Notes: generated by a model not told the origin, from the sequence alone. A stretch of DNA of 15,303 bases from Phascolarctobacterium sp. (GCA_019417125.1 DXVZ01000160.1:1-15303), one strand, 5' to 3'; positions 7,513 through 14,614 are shown, counted from the first letter of the stretch. A program made the numbers and translations.

Positions 7513-7611
7513 TTAAAGAGTTATCCCTTTTAAATACATCAGTTTGAACAACGCACAAAATATCAATTTTAAACAAATTACAACCACTACATCTTCTATG
7601 CCGAAATCCAA
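7513..7611 (-). CDS. Micro-protein, 32 aa, TTG start, hydrophobic
   Basis: A 32-codon frame starts with TTG at 7611, preceded by GAGGTG at 7-base spacing, and begins 12 bases after the stop of the upstream gene. It ends two bases before the ribosome binding site of the next gene. The product starts DFGIEDVVVVICLKLIFCAL and looks like a single membrane segment followed by a basic tail. Exact packing between two genes and a good ribosome binding site argue for translation; the non-ATG start and short length keep confidence moderate. Confidence 0.45.
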   Translation of the reverse strand: MDFGIEDVVVVICLKLIFCALFKLMYLKGITL

Positions 7612-7623
7612 TTTAAACACCTC

Positions 7624-7962
7624 TTATCCTAATAGCACTTTTGTCAACGAGGAATTATCCGGCAGATTTCGCATACCAAGTAACAAGACGTAAACAATAA
7701 TTAACACTACAGCCAATGCCTGTAAACGATAATTCCAACAAAAGTACTTAATTAATAGATACGCTAAAGCAGTGCAAAAAGAAGCAGCTAATGCGTACAG
7801 CATATTACCACTTCCTCCAATTTGGAGATTTTCCATGCGTAGTACAAAAAGTATCATCATAACTTTTTGGTTTTTGCTTAACTCTTTAGATTTTAAAATA
7901 AATTTTATAAAACTCAGCTTACTGATATATTTAGGCCATGTAGGTTTGCAGAAGTTTAACAT
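7624..7962 (-). CDS. Small membrane protein, first gene of the zinc-ribbon operon
   Basis: The open frame gives 112 aa. The C-terminal half has two membrane segments (about LYALAASFCTALAYLLIKYF and LQALAVVLIIVYVLLLG). The N-terminal half is basic and aromatic. Two starts are possible: 7962, with GGGGGA 7 bases upstream, and 7803, with GGAGG 10 bases upstream, which would give a 59-aa two-pass protein much like its neighbour. The long form is preferred because some 53 codons stay open in very AT-rich sequence, but the short form has the better ribosome binding site. No family recognised. A terminator (7996-8020) and promoter-like boxes lie directly upstream, so this gene probably leads the operon running to 5338. 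Confidence 0.55.
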   Translation of the reverse strand: MLNFCKPTWPKYISKLSFIKFILKSKELSKNQKVMMILFVLRMENLQIGGSGNMLYALAASFCTALAYLLIKYFCWNYRLQALAVVLIIVYVLLLGMRNLPDNSSLTKVLLG

Positions 7963-7978
7963 AACCATTCCCCCTTTT

Positions 7979-8006
7979 ATTACATTATAAAAAACAGGAT
8001 AGCCAA
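7979..8006 (-). promoter_or_regulatory. Probable promoter of the small membrane protein operon
   Basis: On the minus strand TTGGCT (8001-8006), inside the 3' arm of the preceding terminator, is followed after 16 bases by TGTAAT (7979-7984). An overlapping perfect TATAAT lies at 7984-7989, within and after the terminator T run. No other promoter is seen before the first gene of the operon. Confidence 0.4.
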
Positions 8007-8020
8007 TTTTAGGCTATCCT
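7996..8020 (-). terminator. Terminator after the 122-aa gene
   Basis: A perfect 9-bp stem (AGGATAGCC with GGCTATCCT) surrounds a 7-base loop and is followed on the minus strand by GTTTTTT. It ends the unit whose stop codon lies at 8033. Confidence 0.85.
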
Positions 8021-8032
8021 ATTTTCTTTACC

Positions 8033-8401
8033 TTATTTTTGTAATAAAACTGCCTGTTCTATGCCTGTATCAGTGGTTATATAGCTGATATTATAATTAT
8101 CAATAATTTTCCACGTTGTACCAGCTCCAATTTCAGCTGTATTTATGACATATTTTGCAGGCAATCCATCAATAGTATCGTTATGCTTTCTTTTGCCAAA
8201 CTGTCCTGGTTCTACATTTTCATCAGCCATCACTACTGCAACTTTGCATATTATCCTTAATCTTTCAACTTCCGGCAATTTCTGCATTTCTTCCAATATC
8301 TTTATATTATTGATAACCTTACCTTCACAACAAAAATTAGGTAATTTCGCACTAATGCAGTTTTTTAACCAACAAATATCCTTTGCCACAAACAAATTCA
8401 T
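8033..8401 (-). CDS. Hypothetical protein, 122 aa, single-gene unit
   Basis: I do not recognise this protein. It begins MNLFVAKDICWLKNC, contains several early cysteines (about residues 9, 15, 24 and 25), a helical middle (EEMQKLPEVERLRIICKVAV) and a beta-rich C-terminal part (ENVEPGQFGKRKHNDTIDGL through ITTDTGIEQAVLLQK). No signal peptide or clear membrane segment. The start at 8401 follows AAAGGGGTGTTTAAG; three codons upstream another ATG is too close to that site. It stands alone between two strong terminators, which fits an independently expressed accessory gene. Confidence 0.65.
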   Translation of the reverse strand: MNLFVAKDICWLKNCISAKLPNFCCEGKVINNIKILEEMQKLPEVERLRIICKVAVVMADENVEPGQFGKRKHNDTIDGLPAKYVINTAEIGAGTTWKIIDNYNISYITTDTGIEQAVLLQK

Positions 8402-8446
8402 CTTAAACACCCCTTTAAAAATATATTTATTCTCTACTTAAATTAT

Positions 8447-8485
8447 AAATACCGTGATGGTCAAACTCTGACCATCACGGTATTT
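8447..8485. terminator. Bidirectional-looking terminator hairpin
   Basis: A perfect 17-bp stem (core CCGTGATGGTCA with its complement) closes a 5-base AACTC loop. T-rich sequence follows on both strands, better on the plus strand. On the minus strand it ends the gene at 8491-8793 and carries TTGACC in its 3' arm, 16 bases before TTTAAG, a possible weak promoter for the gene at 8401. Confidence 0.75.
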
Positions 8486-8490
8486 TATTT

Positions 8491-8793
8491 TTAATATCGC
8501 TCCATAGTACGAAGTTTTTGCTGGGCAATCATAAAGTCCATATCAGCAGCCGCTTTTAAAAACTTGCGTGCCCAATCTTCATCCCCATTTTCTAAAATGC
8601 ATCCAAAATCATACAAACCTTGAGCATCGCCAGCATCATTTAACTTTTTAAATAACGCCGTTAACATCTCATCAGAATAACCTGCTTTTTCTTCGCAGTC
8701 ATCATCATGTTCTGCAATAACGTCATCATAAAACTCTTTTGCTAAAAGACCGCCAATAAAACTGCCTACTGCCCATGCAATTGGAAATGCCAT
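8491..8793 (-). CDS. Hypothetical protein with N-terminal hydrophobic glycine-rich segment
   Basis: The 100-aa protein starts MAFPIAWAVGSFIGGLLAK, a hydrophobic glycine-containing segment that could anchor it in the membrane. An acidic linker (AEHDDDCEEKAGY) and a C-terminal helical part follow. The latter (LFKKLNDAGDAQGLYDFGC, WARKFLKAAADMDFMIAQQK) has the helix-pair spacing of a Sel1/TPR-like repeat; this is a pattern impression only. The start at 8793 follows AGAGAGGTTG; the upstream TTG start has no site of its own. It has its own promoter (8877-8904) and terminator (8447-8485). Confidence 0.65.
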   Translation of the reverse strand: MAFPIAWAVGSFIGGLLAKEFYDDVIAEHDDDCEEKAGYSDEMLTALFKKLNDAGDAQGLYDFGCILENGDEDWARKFLKAAADMDFMIAQQKLRTMERY

Positions 8794-8876
8794 AATAAAC
8801 AACCTCTCTTTCAAATACTAAAATATTTAGATTAAACAATCACCATCACTAAAGAAAGCTTTTACCTCCTTCCTTA

Positions 8877-8904
8877 TTTATAGTATAAAAAATGAGATAG
8901 TCAA
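8877..8904 (-). promoter_or_regulatory. Promoter of the 100-aa gene, embedded in the preceding terminator
   Basis: On the minus strand TTGACT (8899-8904), within the hairpin that ends the upstream transcript, is followed after 16 bases by TATAAA (8877-8882). Both boxes are close to the housekeeping consensus. The transcript would have a leader of about 75 bases before the gene at 8793, including an unused AGGAGG at 8865-8870. Confidence 0.6.
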
Positions 8905-8919
8905 ATACTGACTATCTCA
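8893..8919 (-). terminator. Terminator downstream of the dynamin operon
   Basis: A perfect 11-bp stem (TGAGATAGTCA with its complement) around a 5-base AATAC loop is followed on the minus strand by TTTTTT. It is the first strong terminator after the dynamin-like operon, about 150 bases past its last stop codon. Confidence 0.85.
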
Positions 8920-9068
8920 AGAAAATAATATATATTTATTTTTAGTGCTTTATCATTTTGGTGGTGTTATTTTCCTTCGTTATTTTTGTGTCAAGTTTTA
9001 GTATACCACCGCTAATCAGTCTACCAAAAGATTTGACAAAATCTCAACAATTTATGAGAGTATATATT
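8920..9068 (-). other. Non-coding stretch after the dynamin operon, with a possible small RNA promoter
   Basis: No convincing reading frame is seen. On the minus strand a weak 6-bp hairpin with a TTTT tail (9029-9044) follows the last stop codon. Then a perfect -35 box TTGACA (8989-8994) precedes, at 17 bases, AATAAC (8966-8971). A transcript from here would run about 75 bases to the strong terminator at 8893-8919, the size of a small RNA. This rests on motifs alone. Confidence 0.25.
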
Positions 9069-10712
9069 CTAACCTTGCAATCCTTTTACTAAGACAGCTA
9101 TCTCCCTTGCACACTTTTTTAGCTCAAAACAGCTTTCGTTATTATTATCTCTGAGTTTGTCAAATTTTGATAGTTCTTCTATATGCTTATTTATTAACTT
9201 ATCCATACTCTTCCCAAATTCGTTATTAACAAAAGCTCTACCATCATTCTCCAAATCACAAGCAATTTCATTGAAACTAGCACGAATCTCACGCTTCATT
9301 TCCTCAAGCTTATGTCTTGCTTCTTCTTGCTTATTGTGATCCCAAATATCCATAATAGTATTAGCTATCTGTCCAATTAACGGAATCCATTTGTTGAGTT
9401 TTCCAATCCACTTGAAATATTTAACTGCTTCCCAAGGCTTAAATTTATGGCCTAAAAAATGACCAATCTTTAAGATTAAATCTTTGTTTATAATTGCCAA
9501 AACCTGCTCTGTTATTTCTTTAAGACCTTTTACTGCATATGAATAATCAAAGTCTTGCACATTTTCTCTTGCAATATCAACAGGAATATTACCAGTAAAG
9601 CCTTCCTCAAATACACACTCAAGATTTTTTTCAATTCTATCACTTATAGCTAATAATTCATCCTCCACATCCTTTTTGCAGTTATTAATAATAGTAGATA
9701 TCCTCTCATTAATCTCATTTTTCACTATATCTTCCGCAGGCATATTCTCAATATCATTAGCTATATCACTACCATAAGTACGTATTTCATGAGCATATTT
9801 GCTAAAGATTTCTAACAGATTTCTACGACCATTTCTATCCTCACGTTTGAGTGTTTTTATAGAACTCTTCAAAAGCTGTTGCGTTTTTTCAGCTTTAGGA
9901 TTCTCTAAGGGCGCTTCAACCGTATCAACGATCTTGTAAATATAATCCTGCAAATTTTTCAATGGTGAAATTACCTTAGCCTTTAAACCTTTAGCCTCTG
10001 CAAATGAATTTAATAAATTAATAAAATCTTTGTATCCACTAGCTTCAATCAACTCTTCTTTCACTTCTTGGTCATTTTCATCCCAAGTTTCTACAAAAGA
10101 TTGAGCGTCCACAAAACCAATAGCAATATTTTCTGGCACACCTGATTTGTATAACTCTTCACGAAGCATTTTTTGCTTATCACTTGTATTACCAATGCGT
10201 TCCATTTTATTTACAACAAGAATCATCTCATTTGCTTTTCCATATTGAACATTAGCCCTATCCACTTCCAAATCATAGGCTAATTTTTTAAAATTCTCCA
10301 AAACTATTGGAGTAAACAGTTCATTGGTAATAACAAAAACAAGCAAATCAGCTTTAGCTATAGCGTCATAAGCAATCTTATCATGGTCAAATCTAATACC
10401 AGTTGCGATACCAGGAGTATCAACTACTTCCATGTTTTTCCATTCATATACACTACTTATCTGAGTAGTTATACCAGCTCCAACAGCAATATTTCGTTCG
10501 CCTGTTAGCATTTTTAAAATGGTTGACTTGCCGGCGCTATACTGGCCCACAAACACTACTTTAATTTTACTATCTTTTGCATACAGTTCCGAAGGAACTT
10601 CCTCAATGTTATAATAATTTTCGTTAGCAATCTTTAGATTGCTAACAATACCTCGAACTTTTGTATTTATTTTCTGCCCCTTTTCCATAGCATCAGCCAA
10701 TAAAAATTCCAT
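9069..10712 (-). CDS. Dynamin-like GTPase (LeoA-type), second of tandem pair
   Basis: The product (547 aa) is a bacterial dynamin-like GTPase, a class that binds and remodels membranes on GTP hydrolysis. G1 is GQYSAGKST (residues 56-64), G2 the threonines in GITTQ (80-84), G3 DTPG (98-101) and G4 NKME (168-171, with Glu where Asp is usual). Long helices with coiled-coil character follow from about 270 to 375 and 460 to 520. Between them an aromatic, amphipathic segment (WIGKLNKWIPLIGQIANTIM, about 435-454) could be the membrane-contacting tip. The G1 form and size resemble LeoA of enterotoxigenic E. coli as I recall it. The start follows AAAGGGG by 7 bases. It lies 36 bases after the first GTPase, so a functional pair is likely; paired dynamins often form hetero-oligomers. 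Confidence 0.88.
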   Translation of the reverse strand: MEFLLADAMEKGQKINTKVRGIVSNLKIANENYYNIEEVPSELYAKDSKIKVVFVGQYSAGKSTILKMLTGERNIAVGAGITTQISSVYEWKNMEVVDTPGIATGIRFDHDKIAYDAIAKADLLVFVITNELFTPIVLENFKKLAYDLEVDRANVQYGKANEMILVVNKMERIGNTSDKQKMLREELYKSGVPENIAIGFVDAQSFVETWDENDQEVKEELIEASGYKDFINLLNSFAEAKGLKAKVISPLKNLQDYIYKIVDTVEAPLENPKAEKTQQLLKSSIKTLKREDRNGRRNLLEIFSKYAHEIRTYGSDIANDIENMPAEDIVKNEINERISTIINNCKKDVEDELLAISDRIEKNLECVFEEGFTGNIPVDIARENVQDFDYSYAVKGLKEITEQVLAIINKDLILKIGHFLGHKFKPWEAVKYFKWIGKLNKWIPLIGQIANTIMDIWDHNKQEEARHKLEEMKREIRASFNEIACDLENDGRAFVNNEFGKSMDKLINKHIEELSKFDKLRDNNNESCFELKKCAREIAVLVKGLQG

Positions 10713-10748
10713 TTTACTACCCCTTTCGTGACCATTTTAGTGATAAGA

Positions 10749-12734
10749 TCACATTGTTAATATCTTATTTTCCTTTATTAATACCACTTCTTCTTGAAGT
10801 AATTCCTCAAGTCTACTACATACATTATCCGGAATGTCATTAATACCTTTGATTACAATGGTAAAGCTCTGTCCTGAAATTCTTTCAATTTTTACCACAT
10901 TTTTCACCAAATTAGGCACTCCTATGTTATCACAAGCAGCATTTAAAATTTGGATATTCATTTCGTTCAGCTGTTCATACAGGCTATCTTTTAACTCTTT
11001 CTCATACTCATTAAACACATTGATTAAAGCAGCCATATCATTGAATTGTTTCTCAACCTTATTGATATACCCTTCAATAAACGTTTTATTGAACACTTCA
11101 GGCAATATCTTTTTAAGCTTACATTCTATTTTTTCGATACTTTCCTTTATACTATTACGCATCTTTCGTTTAGCCTCTCTTATTTTTTCCTCCTTATCAT
11201 CAAAAAGCCAATTAAACAAAATTGTCAATCCAGCCACACCCCATCCAATAGGGCCTAATCCTACGCTAATCAAACCTAAATATGACGCCCCCGCCAACAA
11301 AACTCCACCAAAATCTATAGCTAAGGTAAAATTAAACTTATAGTCTGTAATATCATAACCAGCAACATCATCTACAATACCTTTAGTTTTAATCTGTAAG
11401 TTAATTTCTTCAACAAAACTATTTTTGAAATCTTCTATTCTACTACTACACTCCTTACCCAAAAATTTAAACAAATCCTTAGCCCTTTCCTCAATACCTA
11501 ATTTTTCGACAACATCATTCCATGCATCACCAGCACTTTCAATATCATAGTAATAATCGACAAAATCATCTACCTTGTTTTCAAGATCTCTCTTAATTCT
11601 TCTTATTAAGTTATCTACCTCGCGCAAGCCATATACATTAAACTGTTTCTTTATAATATCTAATTTATGTTTATTATCATCAAAAGACATAACCATCCCG
11701 TTAAGAATATCTAATTCTTTACTAATGGTATTAAATATCTCCTCTGTTTGTTTATAGGCAATATCTATGAAAATCTTATATTGATAAAAAGCACCCTTGT
11801 TAGTAATTTCTTCAATAACAGCTTTTTCTATATACTTAAAATTGCTTATGTTGAATAATTCTTTTGCAGATAGTCCTTTAATAGGTGATTGTCCCTTCTG
11901 AGAAAGATAAGCAGCCTGCAAATGTACACCTACAAACCGTGTTCCCTTCCACGTTACATTTTGATTTTTCACATGTTCAACAAAGTCGTCTTTGACCATA
12001 TTGATTCTTTCTTTAGACATAGCCTCATTTAATTTTTTTAGCATTAGTTTTGCTGAGCGGTTATTAGTTAAATCATATTTTGCATTTAAAACCACTAATA
12101 TCGGTTTACCCATCTTTTTAAGTTTAGCAAAAGCCTTTGCTTCTTCATCAGAAATATTATCGTCTCCTAATAAAAAAACAATCATATCTGCTTCTTTAGC
12201 TACCTCATAAGCCTTACGCTCATCTTCACGCCCCCCAGCAGCACTAGCAGCAATTCCAGGAGTATCATATATTTGCAGATTATTCCACCTATAAGAACGC
12301 ACATCTACGGTGGTTCTCTGTGTACCCCTACCAATGGACTGACCATTACCTTTTAACAGTGTTTCCATAAGAGTTGATTTGCCAGTCATAGTTTTCCCAT
12401 ATACAACTATAGTAAAATTAGTAAGGTTATCTTTGTTGTTTTTTAATTCATATTTAACCTCATTATATAGATCATTCATTCTTGACAAAGCTTCTCGGAG
12501 TTGGTTAATATATATTTCACAATTTTCAGGAAAAGATGTTCCATTAAACAATTTTAATTGTTTTTTCAAAGTATCTTGATGAATTTCAATATAGTTCCCA
12601 AGCTTATCATTATTTCTTTCGGCTACAGCAAAGCCTTCGGCAGATTTTTGTCTACAATAGTCAAGCATCGCAGATAATCCATTATTCTCACCATTTACTT
12701 GAAGCATTTTGTTCTTTTCGTAAATACTATTCAT
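10749..12734 (-). CDS. Dynamin-like GTPase with membrane hairpin, first of tandem pair
   Basis: The product (661 aa) has a helical N-terminal region of about 105 residues. The GTPase domain follows: G1 GKTMTGKST (113-121), G2 threonines at 141-142 (GTQRTTVD), G3 DTPG (157-160) and a degenerate G4, NAKYD (217-221), where an extra alanine separates Asn from Lys. After a long helical stalk, residues about 470-511 form two adjoining hydrophobic, glycine-rich segments (FGGVLLAGASYLGLISVGL and GWGVAGLTILFNWLF), the likely membrane-inserting paddle. A second stalk region completes the protein. This order is the usual bacterial dynamin-like layout. The start at 12734 follows AGAGGTATATAAA; the longer frame to 12818 overlaps the preceding micro-gene and has no site. 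It resembles LeoB/LeoC-type dynamins by context; this is inference. Confidence 0.87.
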   Translation of the reverse strand: MNSIYEKNKMLQVNGENNGLSAMLDYCRQKSAEGFAVAERNNDKLGNYIEIHQDTLKKQLKLFNGTSFPENCEIYINQLREALSRMNDLYNEVKYELKNNKDNLTNFTIVVYGKTMTGKSTLMETLLKGNGQSIGRGTQRTTVDVRSYRWNNLQIYDTPGIAASAAGGREDERKAYEVAKEADMIVFLLGDDNISDEEAKAFAKLKKMGKPILVVLNAKYDLTNNRSAKLMLKKLNEAMSKERINMVKDDFVEHVKNQNVTWKGTRFVGVHLQAAYLSQKGQSPIKGLSAKELFNISNFKYIEKAVIEEITNKGAFYQYKIFIDIAYKQTEEIFNTISKELDILNGMVMSFDDNKHKLDIIKKQFNVYGLREVDNLIRRIKRDLENKVDDFVDYYYDIESAGDAWNDVVEKLGIEERAKDLFKFLGKECSSRIEDFKNSFVEEINLQIKTKGIVDDVAGYDITDYKFNFTLAIDFGGVLLAGASYLGLISVGLGPIGWGVAGLTILFNWLFDDKEEKIREAKRKMRNSIKESIEKIECKLKKILPEVFNKTFIEGYINKVEKQFNDMAALINVFNEYEKELKDSLYEQLNEMNIQILNAACDNIGVPNLVKNVVKIERISGQSFTIVIKGINDIPDNVCSRLEELLQEEVVLIKENKILTM

Positions 12735-12754
12735 TTTATATACCTCTTGTATTA

Positions 12755-12919
12755 TTAATATTTTGCTAGTTTTTCTATTTTTGAAAATTTCTCTACTTCT
12801 TTCATTTTTTGTGACCATGTCTTATTAGGATCTTCTAAAATCGTTTTTATCATAATACGATTTAACTCATTTCTCTCTTTCTTTTCTACCGAACTCGGAG
12901 TTCTAAAACTATTTTGCAT
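12755..12919 (-). CDS. Micro-protein of 54 aa in the WYL-dynamin operon
   Basis: The frame starts with ATG at 12919, five bases after AAGGTGA, and ends about 20 bases before the dynamin start. The product is highly charged and helical (begins MQNSFRTPSSVEKKERNELN, ends EKFSKIEKLAKY), with no membrane segment or cysteine. I recognise no family. The good ribosome binding site, the tight fit between an upstream micro-gene and the dynamin gene, and the strand argue that it is translated. It could be an adaptor or regulator of the GTPases. Confidence 0.6.
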   Translation of the reverse strand: MQNSFRTPSSVEKKERNELNRIMIKTILEDPNKTWSQKMKEVEKFSKIEKLAKY

Positions 12920-12929
12920 AAAAATCACC

Positions 12930-13037
12930 TTATTTTCTACATATTACTTTTGTACTTACCGTTTTGCCATTCACAGTTACAAATTTCACATCATAATCTT
13001 TGTAAATATTTAAAATTAATCCAACTATGAAAATCAT
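12930..13037 (-). CDS. Micro-protein of 35 aa overlapping the WYL gene stop
   Basis: The start ATG (13035-13037) overlaps the TGA stop of the WYL gene in an ATGA junction, the classic arrangement for coupled translation. The 35-residue product has a short hydrophobic start (MIFIVGLILNIYKDY) and then a strand-like tail (VKFVTVNGKTVSTKVICRK). Its stop falls at the ribosome binding site of the next micro-gene, 10 bases before that start. No family recognised. It could also be a decayed remnant of a longer gene. Confidence 0.45.
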   Translation of the reverse strand: MIFIVGLILNIYKDYDVKFVTVNGKTVSTKVICRK

Positions 13038-13999
13038 TTAACAACTTCCACCATATCCCCTTGACTGCGCAGCCACATATCAATACCATTACCAAATACT
13101 TCGGCACTGATAAGATAACCATTATCGTCATGCGCCAATATTTTTGCCGTCGGCAATCTGTCCAACACAGCTTCTACCGATGGACCTTTATACCAAAACT
13201 TTATTTTTTGCAGCTTGCCTCCGTACATAAACTGTACTCGCTTACGGAATTCGCCTTCTTCAAAGCGGTTCTGGTAGGGGATGTTAAAGTGCGTTTCGGT
13301 TATCTCATATTCTTTAATGCGGTCTATGCGGTAAATGGTAGGATAGGTTTCTGCACCCGATTCATAAACAATCTTGTCATTGACTACTTCTTCATCTATA
13401 AACGCCAATAGATAAAAATAAAATTCGGAGAACATAATACCCATGGGCTTGATGCATCGCTGCACTTCTTCGCCTCTTTGGCGCATATAGGTCATTTTAA
13501 TTTCTTTATGTTCCCTAATTGCCGCAGATAAATTCCACATTTTTTCAAGAATTGCTTTTTTGTGCCTTGGCTCTACATAGTGGTATTGTTCGTTAGCTAT
13601 TAAATCTGTAACCTGCCGCCTGTTTTCCGGCGGTACGCAGCAGCTTATCAGCTTTTCCAATATTGGAAACAGTTCAGTTTTCGTAAGCGAACGGCTTTCT
13701 AAAAGCACTTTTAACACGGCAAAAGTTTCTTCGTTGGTTAAAAGATTCCTTAGTGGTGGTACAAGGCGGTAGGCATTCAGTTTTCTATCATAAATAAGTT
13801 CCTGCACCACACCGGTCGTTTCGCTTTGATTGGCAAAAAAAGACCGTAAGTCATCAATATCACGCTGTATAGAGCGCAAAGAGCAGTTATATTTTACTGC
13901 TTCCTGCGCTTTATACAGTGCTTTGCCTTCGGCAAGCTGCGCGTACATGGACATTAAGCGGTCTTTAGCTATTTTTAAGTTATCTGATGTAGTTTGCAT
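13034..13999 (-). CDS. WYL-domain transcription regulator
   Basis: The product (321 aa) has an N-terminal winged helix of the DeoR/HTH_11 kind (residues about 10-65; the recognition part is near NCSLRSIQRDIDDLRSFF). A central helical region (LLTNEETFAVLKVLLESRSL) and a WYL domain (about 130-230) follow. The WYL signature is seen in degenerate form as FYFYLLAFID, with the ligand-facing RIDRIKEYEI segment after it. A C-terminal extension (about 245-321) completes the usual layout. WYL proteins sense nucleic acids or nucleotide-type ligands, and several (BrxR, CapW) repress phage-defence operons. The start follows GGGGGTAACATA; the 41-bp palindrome at 14015-14055 lies directly upstream, so autoregulation is likely. 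The gene overlaps the next micro-gene by four bases. Confidence 0.9.
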   Translation of the reverse strand: MQTTSDNLKIAKDRLMSMYAQLAEGKALYKAQEAVKYNCSLRSIQRDIDDLRSFFANQSETTGVVQELIYDRKLNAYRLVPPLRNLLTNEETFAVLKVLLESRSLTKTELFPILEKLISCCVPPENRRQVTDLIANEQYHYVEPRHKKAILEKMWNLSAAIREHKEIKMTYMRQRGEEVQRCIKPMGIMFSEFYFYLLAFIDEEVVNDKIVYESGAETYPTIYRIDRIKEYEITETHFNIPYQNRFEEGEFRKRVQFMYGGKLQKIKFWYKGPSVEAVLDRLPTAKILAHDDNGYLISAEVFGNGIDMWLRSQGDMVEVVK

Positions 14000-14014
14000 T
14001 ATGTTACCCCCAAA

Positions 14015-14055
14015 ACAAGTAGTTTTGTATATTCTTATCATACAAAACTACTTGT
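14015..14055. promoter_or_regulatory. Operator palindrome upstream of the WYL-dynamin operon
   Basis: Two perfectly complementary 16-bp arms (ACAAGTAGTTTTGTAT and its complement) flank a 9-base spacer, ATTCTTATC. The repeat ends 15 bases before the WYL start codon and contains TATACA as a possible -10 on the minus strand. A long, perfect palindrome directly upstream of a WYL gene fits its own operator. A terminator role for the gene to the right is less likely because the T run is only four bases. Confidence 0.7.
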
Positions 14056-14081
14056 CCTACCTATTGGCTATGTACATAAAT

Positions 14082-14306
14082 TTATTTCAATATTTCTCTG
14101 TAATCTATATCCATAGCTTTAGCTATAAGCATTATCTGTTCCAGTTTAAATTCTCCTTTACCTCGTTCCATACGGGATATAGCAGTCTTGGGAACTGATG
14201 ACCGCAAAGAAAGCTGCCCTTGTGTAAAGCGGTTCAGTTTACGATAATACATTATTTTGGCTCCTATTCTTTTATGTTCATTTAAAATTGTTTCCTGCAA
14301 AGTCAT
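14082..14306 (-). CDS. XRE-family helix-turn-helix regulator
   Basis: The 74-aa protein is a single Cro/CI-type domain. It begins MTLQETILNEHKRIGAKIMY, followed by the helix-turn-helix (FTQGQLSLRSSVPKTAISRM) and the typical ERGKGEFKLEQIMLIAKAMD. It would bind DNA as a dimer and repress or switch promoters of the element. The start at 14306 follows AAGGATGATTACA; the ATG three codons earlier abuts that site. It is related to the next gene (both share a YYRKL segment in helix 1), so the pair may work as opposing regulators. The palindrome at 3975-3997 is a possible target. Confidence 0.85.
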   Translation of the reverse strand: MTLQETILNEHKRIGAKIMYYRKLNRFTQGQLSLRSSVPKTAISRMERGKGEFKLEQIMLIAKAMDIDYREILK

Positions 14307-14383
14307 TGTAATCATCCTTAGCCGCAGTTAACCGCAATAATAAAATTTATAAAAAATCAAAATCAAGCAAATAAACTTAACCG

Positions 14384-14614
14384 TCAGATGTTTTCCGTAT
14401 TACTTAAAAGCTGATTCACATCTATATCTAAGGCATCAGCAATTAAAAGCAGGGTTTCTAACGAATAACTTTTGCCTTTATTGCCGCGTTCTATCTGCCC
14501 TAAATACGTTCTGGTAATGCCTACTTTACCGGCAAGGTATTCCTGAGTATAGCCGCGCAATTTGCGGTAATATGCTATTTTTAAGCCTATCATTTTATAG
14601 CGCATTGCAAACAT
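14384..14614 (-). CDS. XRE-family helix-turn-helix regulator (paralogue)
   Basis: The 76-aa protein is another single Cro/CI-type domain: IGLKIAYYRKLRGYTQEYLA, then VGITRTYLGQIERG, then SLETLLLIADALDIDVNQLL. All helices of the fold are present. The start follows GGGAGG by about 11 bases. The two XRE genes are 77 bases apart, with no terminator seen between them. A 10-bp direct repeat upstream (14671-14680 and 14692-14701) may be its operator. Confidence 0.87.
   Translation of the reverse strand: MFAMRYKMIGLKIAYYRKLRGYTQEYLAGKVGITRTYLGQIERGNKGKSYSLETLLLIADALDIDVNQLLSNTENI

Noticed and set aside
8841..8870. AGGAGG on the minus strand (8865-8870) followed by GTG-ATG and a five-codon frame ending in TAA
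   Set aside because: The spacing from the site to any start is 15-18 bases and the frame is only a few codons long. It is more likely the leader of the 100-aa gene or a remnant of a lost gene.
7351..8919. CRISPR-like array suggested by several similar hairpins
   Set aside because: The repeats differ in sequence, are separated by genes and behave as terminators. There are no regular spacers and no cas genes.
10834..11343. A 169-codon plus-strand frame opposite the dynamin gene
   Set aside because: It is a leucine/isoleucine/serine-rich antisense shadow of an AT-rich gene, with no start signal.
14015..14055. Insertion-sequence end formed by the long inverted repeat
   Set aside because: There is no transposase nearby, and the arms are only 9 bases apart. 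An operator fits better.
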